A stretch of 64,000 nucleotides of DNA from Tetragonia tetragonoides (lineage: Eukaryota; Streptophyta; Magnoliopsida; Caryophyllales; Aizoaceae): contig CM076148.1 of assembly GCA_038025085.1 (NCBI GenBank), positions 1,738,501-1,802,500 on the forward strand, written 5' to 3'. This document shows positions 11,901-22,500 of the stretch, piece after piece. Positions within the stretch are counted from its first letter, which is position 1; each line of letters starts with the position of its first letter. The notes under the pieces are model-generated. The model made no database searches. It was not told the origin of the DNA and worked only from the letters and a program-made list of their open reading frames with translations. A program made the position numbers and the translations under genes.

Positions 11901-14180
11901 GTTCTTAACTATTATCCTAATGTCACTAACATTTGTACATGTCTATATCCATAGCTTGGGATGGGCAGTGCAGTGGAGACGTTATGTGGGCAAGCATACG
12001 GAGCCCACAAGTACGACATGCTCGGGATCTACCTCCAACGCTCGACGATCCTCCTTATGCTCACCGGAATCCCATTAACGATCGTGTATGTTTTCTCCAA
12101 GGACATCCTAATCCTACTAGGAGAACCAGAGAACATAGCCTCAGCAGCTGGATTATTCATCTTTGGGCTTATCCCCCAAATCTTTGCCTATGCTTTCAAT
12201 TTCCCAATCCAAAAGTTCCTCCAAGCCCAAAGTGTAGTGTTACCAAGTGCCTACATTTCAGCAGCTGGTTTAGTGGGCCACATTGTGCTTACTTGGGTCG
12301 TGGTTAACAAGTTGGGCTGGGGCCTACTTGGGGCCTCATTGGTGCTGAGTTTCTCTTGGTGGGTCATTGTTGTGGCCCAATTTGTGTACATTGTGATGAG
12401 TGAGAGGTTTAAGTATACTTGGACTGGGCTTAGTACAGCTGCTTTTAGTGGGCTTTGGCCTTTTCTCAAACTGTCTACTGCCTCAGCTGTTATGCTGTGC
12501 TTAGAGACATGGTATTACCAGATTTTGATGTTGATTGCTGGCTTGCTTGAGAACCCTCAGATTGCATTGGACTCGCTCTCCGTCAGGTAAGAATCCGCAA
12601 ATTATTAGATGGTTCAGGATCATGTAACGTCATGTTAATGTTTGACTGAATTCCCGTAATAGGTAATGAACTAAAAAAGAAAAATGTCATCAAAGATGGA
12701 GAAGTAACTTAGAAAAAAGTTCAAAAAGATAAGATATATACTTCTTCCGTTTCGAAAAATCCTTAACATTTCTTTCAAGGGTACACAAAAACTCGTATAA
12801 CTGTATGAGGCTAAGTTTATGATTGTATATTATGCAGCATGACGATATCAGGATGGGTGTTTATGATCGCCGTGGGATTCAATGCAGCAGCAAGGTTAGC
12901 CTGCTCCACTCCTTATTTTGGTCCTATAAATTGAACGACTTATAAACTATTTTATGGTCTTTCCAAACACACTCTTAATATTTTGTAACAACTTTTAAGG
13001 TCAAAATTTTTAGAATTTATTTTTGTGAATTACAGTGTGAGGGTTAGCAATGAGCTAGGAGCAGGGCACCCAAAATCAGCATCGTTTTCAGTAGTAGCAG
13101 TAACAATAATCTCCTTTTCCATTGCTCTAGTGTTTGCCATCCTAGTCCTAGTGTTTCGTCATAGTATCAGCTACATCTTCACCGGTGGCACTGAAGTTTC
13201 CGACGCTGTTGCCGATCTCTCTCCCTTCCTCGCCATCTCCATCTTACTCAACGGCATTCAACCTGTTTTATCAGGTAACCTTCTTTTTTATACTCCGGTA
13301 CAATCATAAATGATATGACCATGCTCATTTCGAAAATTAATTGTGGATGCTGTGTCAGCATCAGCAATTAATCTTCGGAAAATTATCAAAAACTAACTTA
13401 TAAAACCAACTTTTTTGCGATAACAACCTTATAATTATTATGCCATTCGTCGTATAACTATATGCAAGTGACAAAATTTGCGACACTTTGAAGGGGTTGC
13501 GGTTGGATGCGGATGGCAAGCATTTGTTGCTTATGTAAATGTCGGATGTTATTATGTTGTTGGGATCCCCTTTGGAGTGCTTCTCGGATTTTACTTTAAG
13601 CTCGGTGTAAAGGTATATCCTTTAATTTTTCCTTTGTGATTCAACCATTTTTGTGTTATTCATACAGTAAAAATTGCTAGCCATATTCACTTTTAACACA
13701 CCAAAATGAAATATACATTGTGTTGCATTTGCTAATCTTGAGTAATGTTTACAATCACACTCAATTTCCAGTCACGAAAGTTTGTAATCTTTGAGCTTCG
13801 TGTTATTAAAGGGAATATGGGGTGGAATGATCGGAGGCACGGTAATGCAAACTGTTATCCTCATATGGGTCACGTACCGGACAAATTGGGAAAAGGAGGT
13901 AAGTCTTTTAAAACTGTTGCAATTTTTAATTTGTCGTGTACATATATATGTTATTAGAATTTAGAAAAATACTCCGTACAACATAATCAATATATTACAT
14001 GAGTATCGCTAATGTTTTCTTGAACAATTCGAGTTAATACTTTAAAATTAGGGCGTTGATAATGCCAAGGTTAGTATGATTTGAATTGACGACAGTGAAT
14101 TATGAATTTTACAGGTGGCGCAAACTGCATATCGGTTAGATAAATGGGGAGGCAAGAAAGAGCAGCCTCTATTAAACTAA
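8492..14180 (+). CDS. DTX40-like: MATE-1: DETOXIFICATION 40-like MATE efflux transporter, 7 exons
   Basis: A multidrug and toxic compound extrusion (MATE) carrier: a twelve-helix membrane antiporter that plants use to move flavonoids, alkaloids or organic acids across the tonoplast or plasma membrane. The substrate cannot be read from sequence. Exons, placed from GT-AG borders and frame: 8492-8827, 11955-12586, 12838-12894, 13036-13274, 13494-13612, 13812-13898 and 14115-14180. They sum to 1536 nt, 511 aa, with no internal stop. Visible signatures are [13 protein letters not shown] at the end of exon 1, [15 protein letters not shown] at the start of exon 2, [19 protein letters not shown] in exon 4 and AVGCGWQ in exon 5. 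The first ~55 residues are a polar, Ala/Glu-rich cytosolic tail. The exon 5 acceptor (TTGAAG|GGG) is weak but keeps frame and family sequence. Intron 1 (3.1 kb) holds several transposons. MATE-2 is its tandem paralogue. Confidence 0.93.
8869..8907. repeat. poly-T run in MATE-1 intron 1
   Basis: An almost pure T run of about 38 nt sits shortly after the exon 1 donor. Phenylalanine-rich reading frames across it are artefacts. Confidence 0.9.
9115..9306. repeat. TTCAG/TTCAA-rich repeat in MATE-1 intron 1
   Basis: Clustered TTCAG, TTCAA and GAATTC-type units resemble the element at 3631-4193 and end in AATGCACCC, similar to that element's terminus. It is probably a degraded relative. Confidence 0.4.
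10091..11193. mobile_element. Mutator-like non-autonomous element (possible Pack-MULE) in MATE-1 intron 1
   Basis: A 1103-bp element has ~130-150-bp terminal inverted repeats starting GGCCAATTTAC. A perfect 10-bp target duplication, AATTTTTAAC, lies at 10081-10090 and 11194-11203. Long TIRs plus a 9-11 bp duplication are the hallmark of Mutator-like elements. No transposase is present. The middle holds a 77-codon open stretch (10655-10888) of normal protein-like composition that may be a captured gene fragment. Confidence 0.85.
10655..10888 (+). pseudogene. Captured-looking coding fragment inside the Mutator-like element
   Basis: This 77-codon open stretch ends in TGA. It is rich in Asp, Asn, Gly and Ser ([20 protein letters not shown], then a Ser/Gly/Met-rich part). 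It starts without its own ATG. An ATG at 10623 lies in another frame and stops after five codons. The composition looks like part of a real nuclear protein rather than random AT-rich DNA. I do not recognise the donor gene. Confidence 0.35.
11527..11824. mobile_element. Tourist-like MITE in MATE-1 intron 1
   Basis: A 298-bp element has inverted ends (GGGTTCGTTTACTTGCTTGT versus GGTAGCGTTTACTTGCTTGT reading inward) and a TAA duplication on both sides (11524-11526 and 11825-11827). A TWA target with short size is typical of PIF/Harbinger-type MITEs. Confidence 0.8.
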
Positions 14181-14630
14181 AAGAATTTTGAGTTGGTTGA
14201 GAAAATTAATCAAGAATTGGGATCCATTGTTAACGATTTTCATCCAAAGTGAGCAGTGGAAAATGAGGGAATGCGATGATATCATAGCCAGGGCTTCAAC
14301 ATGAGACGAACACAAGATAGTTGTGACTTGTGAGTCTTAGCAGGGGACTTGTTATTGTCACATTGGAAGCATTGCAACAAAATTATGCATATATTTTTAG
14401 TGCCCGCGTCTCATTCTAAACACCGATTATATTAATCTGTTGCATAGGGAACAACATTCAACAACATTGTTTTCATCACGTCTCATTATCAAAATAGTTC
14501 ATTCGCGAAAAGAAGTCGTCACTCTGTTCACCCCTCTAGAGTTACTTTGTGCACCCTTCAGGTGCCTCAAGTTAGATATGTTGTCAACACATGAATTTGG
14601 CACTACCAGTTTTACTTGGTCTAGAATGTT
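14181..14630 (+). repeat. Block Y: MATE-1 3' UTR/flank, duplicated
   Basis: This begins at the base after the MATE-1 stop codon, is the likely 3' UTR plus flank, and is repeated at 17001-17420 (Y'). Shared anchors include CAAGAATTGGGATCCATTGT and GTTAGATATGTTGTCAACAC. The second copy has no coding sequence before it. Confidence 0.75.
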
Positions 14631-15177
14631 GGGGGTAGACACAAAGTCCAGAATGTTTTGATAGGTTTGAGAAGAAGGTGGCCCATCAAGTCATGGAATA
14701 CGTAATCAAACTGGCTTAGGCTATGGACGAAGAACGAACCGTCAAAATGTGTAACAATAACGAGTACATTTTTTGGTGACATACTGCCAAAAATTGGAGC
14801 ATATATGTCAAGAGTTTATTACCAAACCCAAATTCTTCACGGAATTCTTTTTCTAATTAATTTAAGTTTAATTTAAACCCGTTGTGCAATATTGACTTCT
14901 AATCATATTAGTTTTGGAGATTGGATGCAATGAATCTCAATGCACTCGCTTTAATCCTACATTACTACACCTAATTAATAGGATTATATGATTAGTAATC
15001 TCAATGCACTAGCACCTTTAATCCCAGGCATGCTTCTTGTCATTAGGAGAGTTGAGTTTCTAATTTTCTTCCTCTTCATTAGTAAATTATTAGGATGCTT
15101 CATCTTAAAAGTGGTCAACTAGCTACGTAATAGCTATCACCTTAGGATTTGAATCCTCTTCAATAATACTTCATTTT

Positions 15178-15297
15178 CCGCATTTACGCATTATACTTGT
15201 GGATGCTTGCCACGTGGTTAAGTTGAATACAAACAAGAAAAGTAAATGTAAATCTTTAATATGTGGCAAGCATCCACAAGTATATGCATAAATGCGG
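15178..15297. mobile_element. Fold-back MITE
   Basis: A 120-bp element is bounded by inverted repeats of about 36 bp. The inner 20 bp (TACTTGTGGATGCTTGCCAC and its complement) pair perfectly. It is absent from the equivalent place in block X. A related half-copy lies near 61225-61245. Confidence 0.7.
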
Positions 15298-15305
15298 GAA
15301 ATAAA

Positions 15306-15738
15306 GACCCTGTTTGGCAATTGGATGGTGTCATTAGTTATTGGTTGATAGCTGTTGGTCAATGGCTGATATTGTTAGCTGATTTGTCTAGCTCTGGTAA
15401 CAGTGGATGTCTAGAAATAGATGTTTGGTAACATTGGTTGGTAACATTAGCTGGTTATATGTAAAATGACCTATAAGGACATTGATATGATTGAGGAATT
15501 TGATGGCATAGAAGTAAATAATTTCAAGCATTGGACTATTATGTCATTGGACTACATTAATGCCACAAGCCAATACCCATAAGCAAGCCAACCTCCTTGG
15601 CTTTTCAAAAGTTGGCTTGTGGGAACCCAAAAGTCAATTTCACTAGCTAACATCCAAACACCAATTTTAGATGGTGGACTGGTCAAACATCCAATTTTGC
15701 CAAAAGCCACCCTACAAGCCAACATCCAAACACCCTAA
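15306..15738. mobile_element. Probable MITE inserted in block X'
   Basis: The ends read CCCTGTTTGG and, inverted, GGGTGTTTGG. The segment is missing from block X and has no coding capacity. No clear target duplication was found. Confidence 0.45.
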
Positions 15739-17000
15739 AAATATTGGAGAGGATCAGTTCCATCACCTTATTGTATTCGACATATATTAATGATTTTTTG
15801 TGGTTAGGATAATAGAGAAGATTAGATATATAAAATGAGACAGAGGATTCAAAATTTTCATGTATACAATATAAAGTTACAGAGAAAATCATGAAAAATG
15901 TTACAAACATCTATAGAATTTGAAGTTGACATGATTTGACAAATTTTTTATACAATATTAATCATGTGTTACAATTATTTTTCAACATACTCTAAACAAA
16001 TCGACACAAAAACAAAACAAAACATAACTACAACCTACTCAAATAACCTACTCTCAGGCACACATAATAATTCAATACCTGAATTAGTGAATTAGCAAGA
16101 CACTAGCTACCGCTAGACAACCCACATCGTATATTTGTGCTGTGTTCATGTCGTATCCATGTTTTTTTAAATAATATTAAAATTTTCGTCGTGTCGTATT
16201 GTGTCTGATCATGTTCTACTGTGGTTTCTTTTCAAAATCTATGCCCGGGCCCAACTCATGCCCAGTTATTATTCGTACCGTGCTCGTGTCCGTGCTTCTT
16301 CCGTACACGTGTTGTGCCGTGTAAAAAGCGTGCTCGATTTTGTCGTGTCTCATGCTACCGTAACCAGTGCCATCTCTACCGGTGAGTATTAAGAGGAGAT
16401 TCGGTGGAGATTCCAAATTATGCATAATAAGACACCTGGAGAAAGATCCAGTAACACGTGCAAGCAAATGCAAATCTCTCTCTTGAAATGTCGAGTACTT
16501 GAGTACTTGGGTAGTTGAATTTTAGGATGTGGAGGGGCAGGAGACACACCTACCACCATAAAAAAATTGACCAAAGGAGTGGATATATGCAGCTACACAT
16601 CGTCATTTGTCAAAATATTAGGTGGATGTTCAATGTCTTTATGTTACAACCAGATCTTCAGGATGGTGTCAAGGGCCCTATATGTATGTAGAATCTAATC
16701 AATTGATTAAAAGGATCATGTGTACGTCCACCTATTGATGTATAGTTAGGCCATTTTTTTTAACGGAATGGTGCAAAATGATAATGAACGAGAAACGACG
16801 CAGATAATGGAAAAAAATGTGAGAAAAAATGCAGTACACAATGCAAAACGAAATGGAATACAACATAAAAACAACAAAAAGAACAGGACCTTAGTAGGGA
16901 ACAATTTTGCCAATACAACGATAATCATGCCCTCTAAGACAAATTACCCAAGTAAAATTATACTGTATTTGTCTAGAGAGAATGATTATCGCATTGGCAA

Positions 17001-17420
17001 GAATTGAGTTGCTTGAGAAATTGATCAAGAATTGGGATCCATTGTTAACGATTTTCATCCAAAGTGAGCAGTGGAAAATGAGGGAATGCGATGGTATTAT
17101 AGCCAGGGCTTCAACATGAGACGAACACAAGATAGTTGTGACTTGTGAGTCTTAGCAGGGGACTTGTTTTTGTCACATTTGGAAGCATTGCAACAAAATT
17201 ATGCATATTTTAAGTGCCCGAATCTCATTCTAAACACCGATTATATTAATCTGTTGCATAGGGAACAAAATTCAACAACGTTGTTTTCATCTAGTCTCAT
17301 TGTCCAAATAGTTTCATCATTCGCGAAAAGAAGTCGTTACTCTATTCACCCCTCTAGAATTACTTAGTGCAAAAGTTAGATATGTTGTCAACACATGAAT
17401 TTGGCACTACCATTTTTTCT
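17001..17420 (+). pseudogene. Orphan MATE 3' UTR (block Y'), remnant of a deleted gene copy
   Basis: This matches the sequence directly after the MATE-1 stop codon, but upstream of it is block X' instead of exon 7. Only the 3' untranslated part of a MATE unit survives. The join (ATTGGCAA|GAATTGAG) shows 2-3 bp of microhomology. Confidence 0.6.
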
Positions 17421-19426
17421 TGGTCTATAATACTATATAGGAGTATCAAAATTGTTTGCCCTGTTGATTCCTTTTCGCGATTGCCCTGTATTCAAAATCA
17501 TCTTTCTATTAGCGAAATTTCACAAAATGTAATGCTAGTTTACAATAGAAATGCAATTTTCTATCCAACAACAACGTTCTGATCTATCACTAGTTCTAAT
17601 CACAATTTGAAGGCTACCTGCAGAATGAGAAAAGGCTGCGCCTCCTTTAACTCTGTTCACACATATGACACAAGCAAATAAAATTTACCATGTACTATAT
17701 AGGAATCAACTCAACTAAAAACTTAAACGATAGTTGGAGCTTCAAAATATATATTCCTAATGCGCATTGCGGTATTGTACTTAAAGTGTGAATGATGCAT
17801 TTGGTGCTTGGTGATAGGCTGATAGTGCGCCATGCCAAATATATCTAACCTTTGGCAAGTCGAACTATACAAACCTTGTTACTACTTCTGGAGGAGTTAT
17901 TGATATGGGATTGGCTTTTCCAAATGGCATGGTTCCACTTTAAATTTATTACATGTTTTTCATGATTTCCAATGTGATATTTTGACCATTCATATTTTTT
18001 TAATGATATACAAATAAAATTTTGTAGATAGGTTTGTGTATGTCTTCTAGAAATAATTGTTCTAAAAGTTCTATCGCTTTAAGAGATTTTTTATGTCTTT
18101 AATAGTTATTAATGACCCTATCCGATGCGAATAGAAGTGTGTCGTAGTATAATGGGTTTACGTGTACATTTAGCTCAAATAAATAAAGAATAATTCAAAA
18201 TCAAAATCTCATCCGCAAAGTATGTCGTTTATCATCACACCCAATTACAACAATATATATGTCACCAAAGTCCAAAATGCTAAGTTTATTCAACATTCAT
18301 CAGCACTGCCAAACCAATCCTAATTAATCATCGTGCAAACCAATTCAACAAAAAGTAGTCAATTCAACGACAAACCAAAAACTCAACACATGCAATCAAA
18401 TTGAAACAATTACACAACTTTCTACCTATAAACAACTTCATTATAACTTAATTCTGGTTTATTCACAAGGAAAGTGCAAAAAGAAGTACAAAGCACAACG
18501 TATATATTCGAGTACATACAAAAAACTACCGTTGACAATGGAGTAAATTTAAAGTAATACATCGATCTTAAGGTTTCTTTCATCAGGTGAATAATAATCT
18601 TCTATATATATATATATATATATATTCTCTTTTAAGCACTTAATGTTTACAAGAAATTGAAATATACTCGTATTATTTATAAGTTTGCCCAATTTTCGAT
18701 GAATCAACCAAACATTTTCCTTCACATTCAATCATTAGCACATGCAAAATATTAGTGAAATACGTAGGAGTAGTATACACCAACACTCGCTCAATGATAA
18801 ACTTCAATATTAAATCTGTGTTAGTTGATTGATAGTGTACTGATGTGTGGCAGGGGTTTGTTTGATAAGAAGGAACTTCATTTAGTGTTGTGTGAGTGTG
18901 TGTCTTTTTCAATTGATTTGTAACGTGGTAGTTATTACATAAATGACATATGCCATACATGCATTTAAGGCAGTGATGGAGTGATGGGGGTAGCTACAAG
19001 GCTAAAAGCCTAAGAAAGCATCCTTTAAATCTTGAGCAGCAAATTATGAGTCTGTTCTCCTCAACTTAATTTAACTTTTGGTGAGACGATAATCACGTAC
19101 TTTTTAGTGAAATAAAGGTCATAACAGATAATAAGTATATTCTACATCGCTAAATAATAACCCCATTTTTCTGTGAGTTAGTATATTGATAAATGTCGTT
19201 TATTTTCTTAGGAAGATAATGTAAAAGGTTATTAGCAATGTAAAGATTTCGAATCACCAACACTCCAACAGGTACATACTGGCAATTGCCAATTGATAAG
19301 CATAACCACAACCACTATCCACTACTAATCAACCAACACTAAAATATTAATTAAGTATTACAGCTAGTGATGTTTTGGCATGTAGGTCAAAGTGTGCAAC
19401 TAGCTATGATACCAAAAAAAAGCTAC
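17421..19426. other. MATE-2 upstream intergenic region
   Basis: No gene seen. It is AT-rich with a short (TA)n run at about 18603-18624. A degraded MITE (19075-19195) resembles those at 7412-7728 and 42425-42575. Confidence 0.5.
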
Positions 19427-19433
19427 TATAAAT
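19427..19433 (+). promoter_or_regulatory. TATA box of MATE-2
   Basis: TATAAAT lies 124 bp before the ATG at 19557, followed by a T run and a short leader. The spacing is similar to MATE-1. Confidence 0.5.
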
Positions 19434-19556
19434 CTATAACACAACCTCGGTAGTTTTCTACTTAAAGGTTTGCTTTTTTTTTTTTTTTTTTTTTTGTTCC
19501 AAGAAAAGGATACAATTTTCAAGCCTACATAGCTTAACACACGCTTCTCATTGGCC

Positions 19557-22500
19557 ATGGCATCTCATAACGATCATGAACTCTATAAGCCCATTTTGGG
19601 CCGCCCCGCACCACCACCGCAACCACCACCCTCGCTAGAGAGAGTCCTCACCGATGACCGGCTATCGGCTACAGAAAGACTGAGGGCTGCAACATGGATT
19701 GAGCTGAAGCTGCTATTTTGGCTGGCAGCCCCAGCGGTGATGATGTATGTGGTTAACAACTTCTTGTCGTTGTCAAGCCGAATGTTTGTTGGTCACCTTG
19801 GAAATCTTGAACTTGCTGCTGCCTCGCTTGGCCAATGCGGCATTCAGCTTCTTGCTTATGGCCTCATGGTACGTACGTAGGTACATTATTATTCTAATAA
19901 CTCTTGTATAAGGCCGGCTCAAAGTGAGACTATCTCTATATATAATTATTATAACGTCGACATAATATCATGTTTGTTTAAAAGGATTTCACCTTAAAAT
20001 CGCCTCATATAAGATTTTGTGGTATTATTATTACATGGGCCACCAGCCATTATTATTTCTATATTACAATTTCCACAAATTTAAGTATCTGGTCGATTGC
20101 CATAGCTTTCTCAAAATGATCCTTAATGAAATATTTCTGCATTATTGTCATACTTGAAGTATAACGAACTTTGCATTATTGTCATACTTGAATAAGTATA
20201 GCGAAATTAAACAACTAGTACAGTGATTTAGTGGCAGAATTAGAAATCAAGTCAAATGAGTCCACCCTTTATAATATATAGGACTATTCTTAAATATTAT
20301 AGTAGAAAATTTTAATTTACAAATGATTTTCGTTAAAATAAAAAAAGTTCAAACAGGTTCAGCGGAATCCACTCTCTGAAGAGTGGATCCGTCATTGCAG
20401 TGATGATATATTATCTTTATAATCACAAATTTTAACAAAAAATTAGCAAAAAAAAAAAAAAAACTTTATACTGTGGAGGTTATTAAAATATAAAGTTATT
20501 AGTATGTTTTAATGTTAACTCATTATGACAGTGGCGGATCTACCGTGTATAATACCTCCGTTCCACAACAATAACAACATTTACTTTTTGCACATAAACT
20601 AATGCAATATCTTTTTGGTTGAAACATTCTTATTATACCCTTTGATTAATGAGGGAGTGGGGTAGGTGAAATGAAATAAAGTTATATAAATAGGGGGTAT
20701 AATAGTAAATTCCATCAAAAAAGTTTACTAAAGTAAGAAATGTTGTTTTTTCTATGAATCATCCATTTTAGGTATATGTTGTTATTGTTGTGAAACGGAG
20801 GTAGTACCTATGCACGTGCATACCCAGCCCAAAACATAAAAAATCAGTTCAAGTAGCAATGGGCTTAGCTTTGCCGAAAACCCAGTATCTGTTTTCATTC
20901 TCTCTCTATGGGTAAAGGCCCAGAAATGTCTAGCTAAATGCATTGTGAGTTCCGCCAATTAATTGACACGAACCCACCTACTTTTTTGTGTTTTATTTAT
21001 TTAGTTTATTTTATGTTCCTAGGCTCCTAGCTCTTTCTGTAGTTTGTACCCTCTCTCTCCTATTGATTGTAGACTAATAGTCCTCCTGTAATGAATGAAG
21101 ACCATTGTTCAGTCTAAATTTTCCACCAATTTCACAAAGCAAATTTAATTATATTAATATCAAGTATAGAGTATCGAGTATGTATGCTTTAATTTTTTTG
21201 ATTTCATTTATTTGTTCACTTTTTTCTCCCTTTAGTTTGATTTTGAAATTATATTAGTTGAAACTTGATTAAAATGATGTTAGCCATTTAAAATAAAGAA
21301 AAACCATGATAAAGTAAGTAGTACGTACTCCTTTAATTTGGAAGTTGGAGTATCAATTACATATAAAATTTGTAAGTTTGCTAGACTTTAATTTTTCTTT
21401 TATATATTATCACATATTTTTTCACCAAAATATGCATATCCTGTTATGAAATCCTAGATCCGCACTGCATTATGACATGAATAAAATATGAGAGTACGAA
21501 ATAACCTATAATATTAAATGTTTATTATATTACCCATTTTTAGCTAATACTGGAGTCTAGATTCTCTGTTGTTTCTAAAATAACAGCAGAGAATTGTATA
21601 AAGATTATTCATCCTTGGATGTGACGTGAGGAATTTTCGACTATTGGATAAAGTGGGTGAGTTTTCAAAATTTAAACAATTGAAGAAGAGACATAAAAAG
21701 GGAGAAGAACAACACAGAAACTGAAACAACAGAGGATGCAAACTGGCTAATACTCCTATATATGAAGGGGCGTAGTATACCAGCATGATTTTGAAACGTG
21801 TTTTTAATTTGTTTGGCAAATTATTATTAGGTAGTTTAACAAACTTGAAAATACTATGTTATAAAGTTCTTCTACCAAAGATTATTATAGTAGACAATGG
21901 ACGAAATGAACTAAGTACATCAAATATGTATTAATACTAAATCTGGGTGGCCCATGTTCCAGCGCCCAGCGAGTGCCATGTCTCATGTCCCAAGTCCCAT
22001 GTCCCATGGGGTAAAATCGGAGTTCGGCTACCAGGATGACCGTGTTGAGACACCAGAGGTCCTCTAGGGTGGTGATAGATCTCCCGGAGAAGTTTGGAAA
22101 AACCGAAAACCAGGAGCATAAGCCGAAAATCAAAGGGTATAATCCACGTTTTTTGAGCTTCCAGTAGGCTCGGAACGAAGGTGGATATTTCCGCACCTCA
22201 TCACATGGGATACCCTTAGTGAGCAGAACAGGCCCACGGGGTCTGTTATCGGGTCCCTAATAGGCTTGTAACGTCGTTTTTGCGGGACACCAATGTAAAA
22301 GTCGGAACACCGAATACATGGGTGATATCGAAGTTCGAGGATGTGGATGAACCTCCCGGGGCACCGATGGTCCTCTAGGGTCATGATAGACTACCTTGAG
22401 AAGTTTGGGCAAAAATGACACCCGGGCCCCCGAAAGCCAAAAACGAAGGCTATAATCCACGTTTTTTTGTAATTTCAGGAGGTCCCGAACCGAATGTGGA

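Larger units (their letters stand above)
14631..17000. repeat. Duplicated block X'
   Basis: Second copy of block X (5501-6929), longer because of insertions at about 15130-15800 (two MITEs) and 15990-16455. At about 17000 it joins block Y' directly, where block X would instead lead on to the MATE-1 promoter. Confidence 0.75.

Noticed and set aside
19551..19556. Upstream in-frame TTG as the MATE-2 start
   Set aside because: The ATG two codons later has normal context and fits the family; plant nuclear genes rarely start at TTG.
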